The notes beneath the pieces are model-generated. The model was not told the DNA's origin and did not search any database. It saw only the letters and a list, made by a program, of their open reading frames with translations. This document shows, one piece after another, positions 21,284 through 23,449 of a stretch of 23,449 bases of DNA. Each line of letters opens with the position of its first letter. The stretch's first letter is position 1. Made by a program: the position numbers and the translations under genes. The DNA is from Bacillota bacterium (GTDB taxonomy: Bacteria; Bacillota; Clostridia; Peptostreptococcales; Anaerovoracaceae): NCBI GenBank assembly GCA_017936025.1, contig JAGBGL010000072.1, forward strand, positions 1 through 23,449, written 5' to 3'.

Positions 21284-21312
21284 ATTGTACTCTATACAGG
21301 AAAGAATTGCAA
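21284..21312 (-). promoter_or_regulatory. Promoter of the ior operon
   Basis: On the - strand TTGCAA (21312-21307) and TACAAT (21289-21284) are separated by exactly 17 bp. Transcription would begin near 21277, giving a 34-nt leader before the iorA ATG. Confidence 0.75.
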
Positions 21313-21320
21313 CCCAAAAC

Positions 21321-21339
21321 ATCGTGCATGATGCACGAT
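21321..21339. promoter_or_regulatory. Putative operator, copy 2 (19-bp palindrome upstream of iorA)
   Basis: ATCGTGCATGATGCACGAT has two perfect 9-bp arms around one central base. It ends 8 bp upstream of the -35 element, where an activator would be expected to bind. Its core shares 13 of 14 bases with the site in the aro control region (2514-2527). Confidence 0.65.
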
Positions 21340-21348
21340 TATTGCATA

Positions 21349-21392
21349 TTTTTTGTCCTTTTTCATAATTTTTTGTGATTTTTTCTCTTTTT
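21349..21392. other. Five T-tracts in helical phase (predicted curved DNA)
   Basis: Runs of five to six T begin at 21349, 21359, 21369, 21379 and 21388, that is every 10, 10, 10 and 9 bp. In-phase A/T tracts bend DNA. They sit directly upstream of the iorA operator and promoter (about -70 to -115 relative to the predicted start). Confidence 0.7.
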
Positions 21393-21443
21393 ATTGGGGT
21401 GTTCACCAAAAACGCATATCAGGAAACCGCTGCTTGCCTTCCC

Positions 21444-21854
21444 CTAATCATGATTTTTGTAAATCTCTGTGCCGTAATCAACGCCTGTTTTGCACAGAAA
21501 CCAGTAATCATCGTGCAGGAAGTAAAATGCCAGCACCGAATGATCGCCGTGGGCGACAGCTTCCTCAAGATGGAAGCGTATATATTTTGACTGACCCGGT
21601 CTGACGACTGTATCATCCTCTGCCGCAGCATCCCATGAACCGGCAGTGCCAAGCTCATCCATATAGCTTGCCGTTTTAGAGATCACAAGGTCCTGCCGTC
21701 CGCGGTTCGTCACATTCAGCACCACCTTATCGTCCGTCGCACTGCTGAATAGCAGCTCCGCATCGAAGTTCACACGGCTGTTTGCAAACACTACCCCGGA
21801 AACAACGCCCAGTGCCAGCACCAGCACAACTATTAAAACAATTTTCTTTCTCAT
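21444..21854 (-). CDS. Small exported protein of unknown function
   Basis: 136 residues: a strongly hydrophobic N-terminal segment preceded by RKK (residues 1 to about 24, possible cleavage after VFA) and then a soluble domain with strand-like alternation, including DDKVVLNVTNRGRQDLVISKT-type and KYIRFHLEEAV segments, suggesting a small beta-sandwich. I do not recognise a family. ATG 21854 follows AAAGGGGG at 9-nt spacing; that ribosome site can pair with an upstream CCTCCTTT. It ends in TAG at 21444-21446 with no clear terminator before the iorA control region. Its DNA is more G/C-rich in codon choice than the ior genes, but I did not count this. Confidence 0.72.
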   Translation of the reverse strand: MRKKIVLIVVLVLALGVVSGVVFANSRVNFDAELLFSSATDDKVVLNVTNRGRQDLVISKTASYMDELGTAGSWDAAAEDDTVVRPGQSKYIRFHLEEAVAHGDHSVLAFYFLHDDYWFLCKTGVDYGTEIYKNHD

Positions 21855-21863
21855 ATTAAAAAT

Positions 21864-21892
21864 CCCCCTTTGCCATATAATTGTAAAGGAGG
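21864..21892 (-). promoter_or_regulatory. Hairpin that would sequester the ribosome binding site of the small exported protein
   Basis: In the - strand transcript CCUCCUUU (21892-21885) pairs over eight bases, one G-U, with AAAGGGGG (21871-21864), which is the Shine-Dalgarno for ATG 21854; the loop is 13 nt. This could lower or condition translation. Confidence 0.5.
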
Positions 21893-21984
21893 TTATTTCC
21901 TGCGTGGTGCTGTTATGTCATACATTTTCCGCTAAAAAGCGGCATCAGATGCGGCCGGCCGGGGTGCAGCCCGCGCGGCAGCAT

Positions 21985-22010
21985 AAAAAAGGCGGTGCCG
22001 CAGCACCGCC
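21985..22010 (-). terminator. Terminator after porB
   Basis: On the - strand GGCGGTGC and GCACCGCC form a perfect 8-bp G/C stem around TGCG, followed by six T. It lies 9 bases after the porB stop. Confidence 0.95.
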
Positions 22011-22018
22011 AGTCTAAA

Positions 22019-22948
22019 CTATTCACATTTTTTCAGCAGTTTGTTCCACTCTTTGTCCACATAGGCCTGAGCTTCTTCAATCATCCACTCGTTGCCGGAT
22101 TTGAACATATGCTTGAATCTGCCCTGCTTTGACAGGAACTCTTCTACCGGGAGCTTTTTCTTTGGCTCGTAAGTCAGTCTCCAGATCCCGTCTTCGATTT
22201 CATACAGAGGCCATACACAGGTATCTACCGCCAGCTGACAGATCTCCGCCAGATCTTCTGCTTCATATCTCCATCCTCTCGGACACGGAGATAGAATGTT
22301 CAGGAAACATGCTCCTTCTGTATAGATCGCTTTTTTCGCTTTTTCATGCAGATCCTTGAAGTTTCCGATAAATGTCGTCTGTGCAGCATAAGGTATGTTA
22401 TGAGCCGCGATGATTTCAGTCAGATTTTTCTTGTTCTGGATCTTGCCCGGCATAACGCTTCCCGCAGGGGAAGTTGTCGCGTCAGCAAATCTAGGTGTGG
22501 AAGAGGATCTCTGGATACCTGTATTCATGTATGCTTCGTTATCGTAACATACGTAAACCATATCATGTCCTCTTTCCATTGCACCGGACAGTGACTGCAG
22601 ACCGATATCGTATGTACCTCCGTCACCGCCGAATGCGATGAACTTAAAGTTGTCTTCAACTTTGCCCCTTATCTTCATCGCAGTATATGCCGCTTCCACG
22701 CCGGAAAGTGTAGCCGCAGCATTTTCGAATGCAGTGTGGATATAGCTATCAGTATATGCGGTATAAGGATACATGAAAGTGGAAACTTCCAGACAGCTTG
22801 TCGCATTTGCAATTACCGCTTTATCTTCAGGCTCGAGCGCTCTCAGCACGCCGCGCACCGCGATACCCGCACCGCAGCCCGCACACAGTCTGTGACCGCC
22901 GACCAGCCTTTCTTTCTTTTCTACTTCTTTCTTTAAATTATAAGCCAT
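22019..22948 (-). CDS. porB: 2-oxoacid:ferredoxin oxidoreductase beta subunit, pyruvate type
   Basis: 309 residues, the TPP-binding beta subunit of the four-subunit pyruvate (or 2-ketoisovalerate) ferredoxin oxidoreductases. HRLCAGCGAGIAVRG holds the first cluster cysteines (22 and 25), ATSCLEVSTFMYPYTAY follows, then the TPP/Mg motif GGDGGTYDIGLQSLSGA and CYDNEAYMNTGIQRSSSTP, and CPRGW late in the protein. The YDNEAYMNTGIQRS and TTSPAG stretches match PorB best, so pyruvate to acetyl-CoA is the likeliest reaction; 2-ketoisovalerate or an aryl substrate remain possible. ATG 22948 is two bases after the porA stop, with GAGGT inside porA as ribosome site. The gamma and delta subunits are not in the window. 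Confidence 0.9.
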   Translation of the reverse strand: MAYNLKKEVEKKERLVGGHRLCAGCGAGIAVRGVLRALEPEDKAVIANATSCLEVSTFMYPYTAYTDSYIHTAFENAAATLSGVEAAYTAMKIRGKVEDNFKFIAFGGDGGTYDIGLQSLSGAMERGHDMVYVCYDNEAYMNTGIQRSSSTPRFADATTSPAGSVMPGKIQNKKNLTEIIAAHNIPYAAQTTFIGNFKDLHEKAKKAIYTEGACFLNILSPCPRGWRYEAEDLAEICQLAVDTCVWPLYEIEDGIWRLTYEPKKKLPVEEFLSKQGRFKHMFKSGNEWMIEEAQAYVDKEWNKLLKKCE

Positions 22949-22950
22949 TT

Positions 22951-23449
22951 TTATAACCTCGCGTCTCTAACACCGATATAACGATAAACGTCGCCCGGAT
23001 CGTCATGTTCAGCGATAACGAACAGATCCTGGAAAATATCATAAAAGCTTTCAACTGTGATATCTCTGCCTCCGAGACCGTAAATGTAATTGACTGCATA
23101 TGGTGCATCAGGCAGATCGTACAGAGAGTTTCTTGCTTCGTTGAACAGCGGACCGCCGGAGTTGGAGAAGGATTCTGCCTTATCCATGATGGCAACCGCT
23201 TTTACTTTACACATCGCTTCCGCCAGTGGGATACGAGGGAACGGTCTGAACACTCTCAGCTTGATGAGACCGACCTTCTTGCCTTCTGCTCTCAGCCTGT
23301 CCACAGCTTCTTTTCCTGTACCGGCACTGGATCCGATAACCACCAGCGCCACCTCTGCATCATCCATCATATATTCTTCGAAGAATCCGTATTTTCTTCC
23401 CGTCATATCTTCGAATTTTTCTGCAACATCTCTGATGACAGGCATCGCA
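22951..23449 (-). CDS. porA: 2-oxoacid:ferredoxin oxidoreductase alpha subunit, C-terminal part (5' end outside window)
   Basis: Frame entering from the right edge and ending TAA at 22951-22953, about 165 residues visible. ALVVIGSSAGTGKEAVDRL and KVGLIKLRVFRPFP are the typical C-terminal domain of PorA-like alpha subunits, followed by VKAVAIMDKAESFSNSGGPLF and GLGGRDIT. Pairs with PorB to form the catalytic core. A Met near the edge (23445) is internal, not a start, since the frame remains open to the end of the window and family members are roughly 380-400 residues long. Confidence 0.92.
   Translation of the reverse strand, partial: AMPVIRDVAEKFEDMTGRKYGFFEEYMMDDAEVALVVIGSSAGTGKEAVDRLRAEGKKVGLIKLRVFRPFPRIPLAEAMCKVKAVAIMDKAESFSNSGGPLFNEARNSLYDLPDAPYAVNYIYGLGGRDITVESFYDIFQDLFVIAEHDDPGDVYRYIGVRDARL

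Noticed and set aside
23443..23445. Start codon of porA at 23445
   Set aside because: The frame stays open to the window edge and the visible part is only the C-terminal portion of the family's length, so this Met is internal.

Overview
The window looks like a chromosomal segment of an anaerobic Gram-positive Clostridia-type bacterium. The grounds are strong purine-rich ribosome binding sites, ferredoxin-dependent 2-oxoacid oxidoreductases (IOR and POR types), a class B sortase, a clostridial-style AroC, a class I-beta DAHP synthase with an N-terminal regulatory domain, and an isolated PaaK/ACT-protein pair. The exact family cannot be fixed from sequence alone. I see no IS element, phage gene, tRNA, rRNA or CRISPR array.

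Layout. 1-1615 (+): the 3' end of leuB with its terminator, then a DUF454 membrane protein and an EamA-type transporter. 1652-2322 (-): a pair of small multidrug resistance (SMR) proteins resembling guanidinium/multidrug exporters. 2323-2827: a divergent regulatory region with a promoter, a Phe/Tyr-rich leader peptide and a terminator. 2828-10903 (+): a tightly packed operon aroF-tyrA-aroB-aroA-aroC-pheA-aroE/K-ridA covering almost the whole route from erythrose-4-P and PEP to prephenate, phenylpyruvate and 4-hydroxyphenylpyruvate; only dehydroquinase is absent. 10900-14720 (-): a sensor-less histidine kinase, a GntR/FCD regulator, ispE, an Ig-like membrane protein with a very basic tail, and tadA. 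14782-15618 (-): a protein of unknown function, divergent from a CvpA family gene (15692-16321, +). 16370-21243 (-): iorA-iorB-paaK-ACT protein-class B sortase. 21444-21854 (-): a small exported protein. 22019-23449 (-): porB and the 3' part of porA.

The most interesting system is the control of aromatic metabolism. The aro operon is preceded by what reads as a complete ribosome-mediated attenuator: a 29-codon leader peptide with seven Phe/Tyr codons in nine, plus mutually exclusive 1:2 (11 bp), 2:3 (14 bp antiterminator) and 3:4 (terminator with seven T) pairings. That architecture is classical in Enterobacteria, whereas Firmicutes amino-acid operons usually use T-boxes or TRAP. In addition, the 14-base motif GTGCAYGATGCACG occurs twice by eye, once in the aro control region and once just upstream of a good iorA promoter that is also flanked by five T-tracts in 10-bp phase. 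This suggests that de novo aromatic synthesis and the arylpyruvate/arylacetate pathway (IorAB, PaaK, ACT protein) share a transcription factor. The motif sharing is seen; the regulator and the direction of control are inference.
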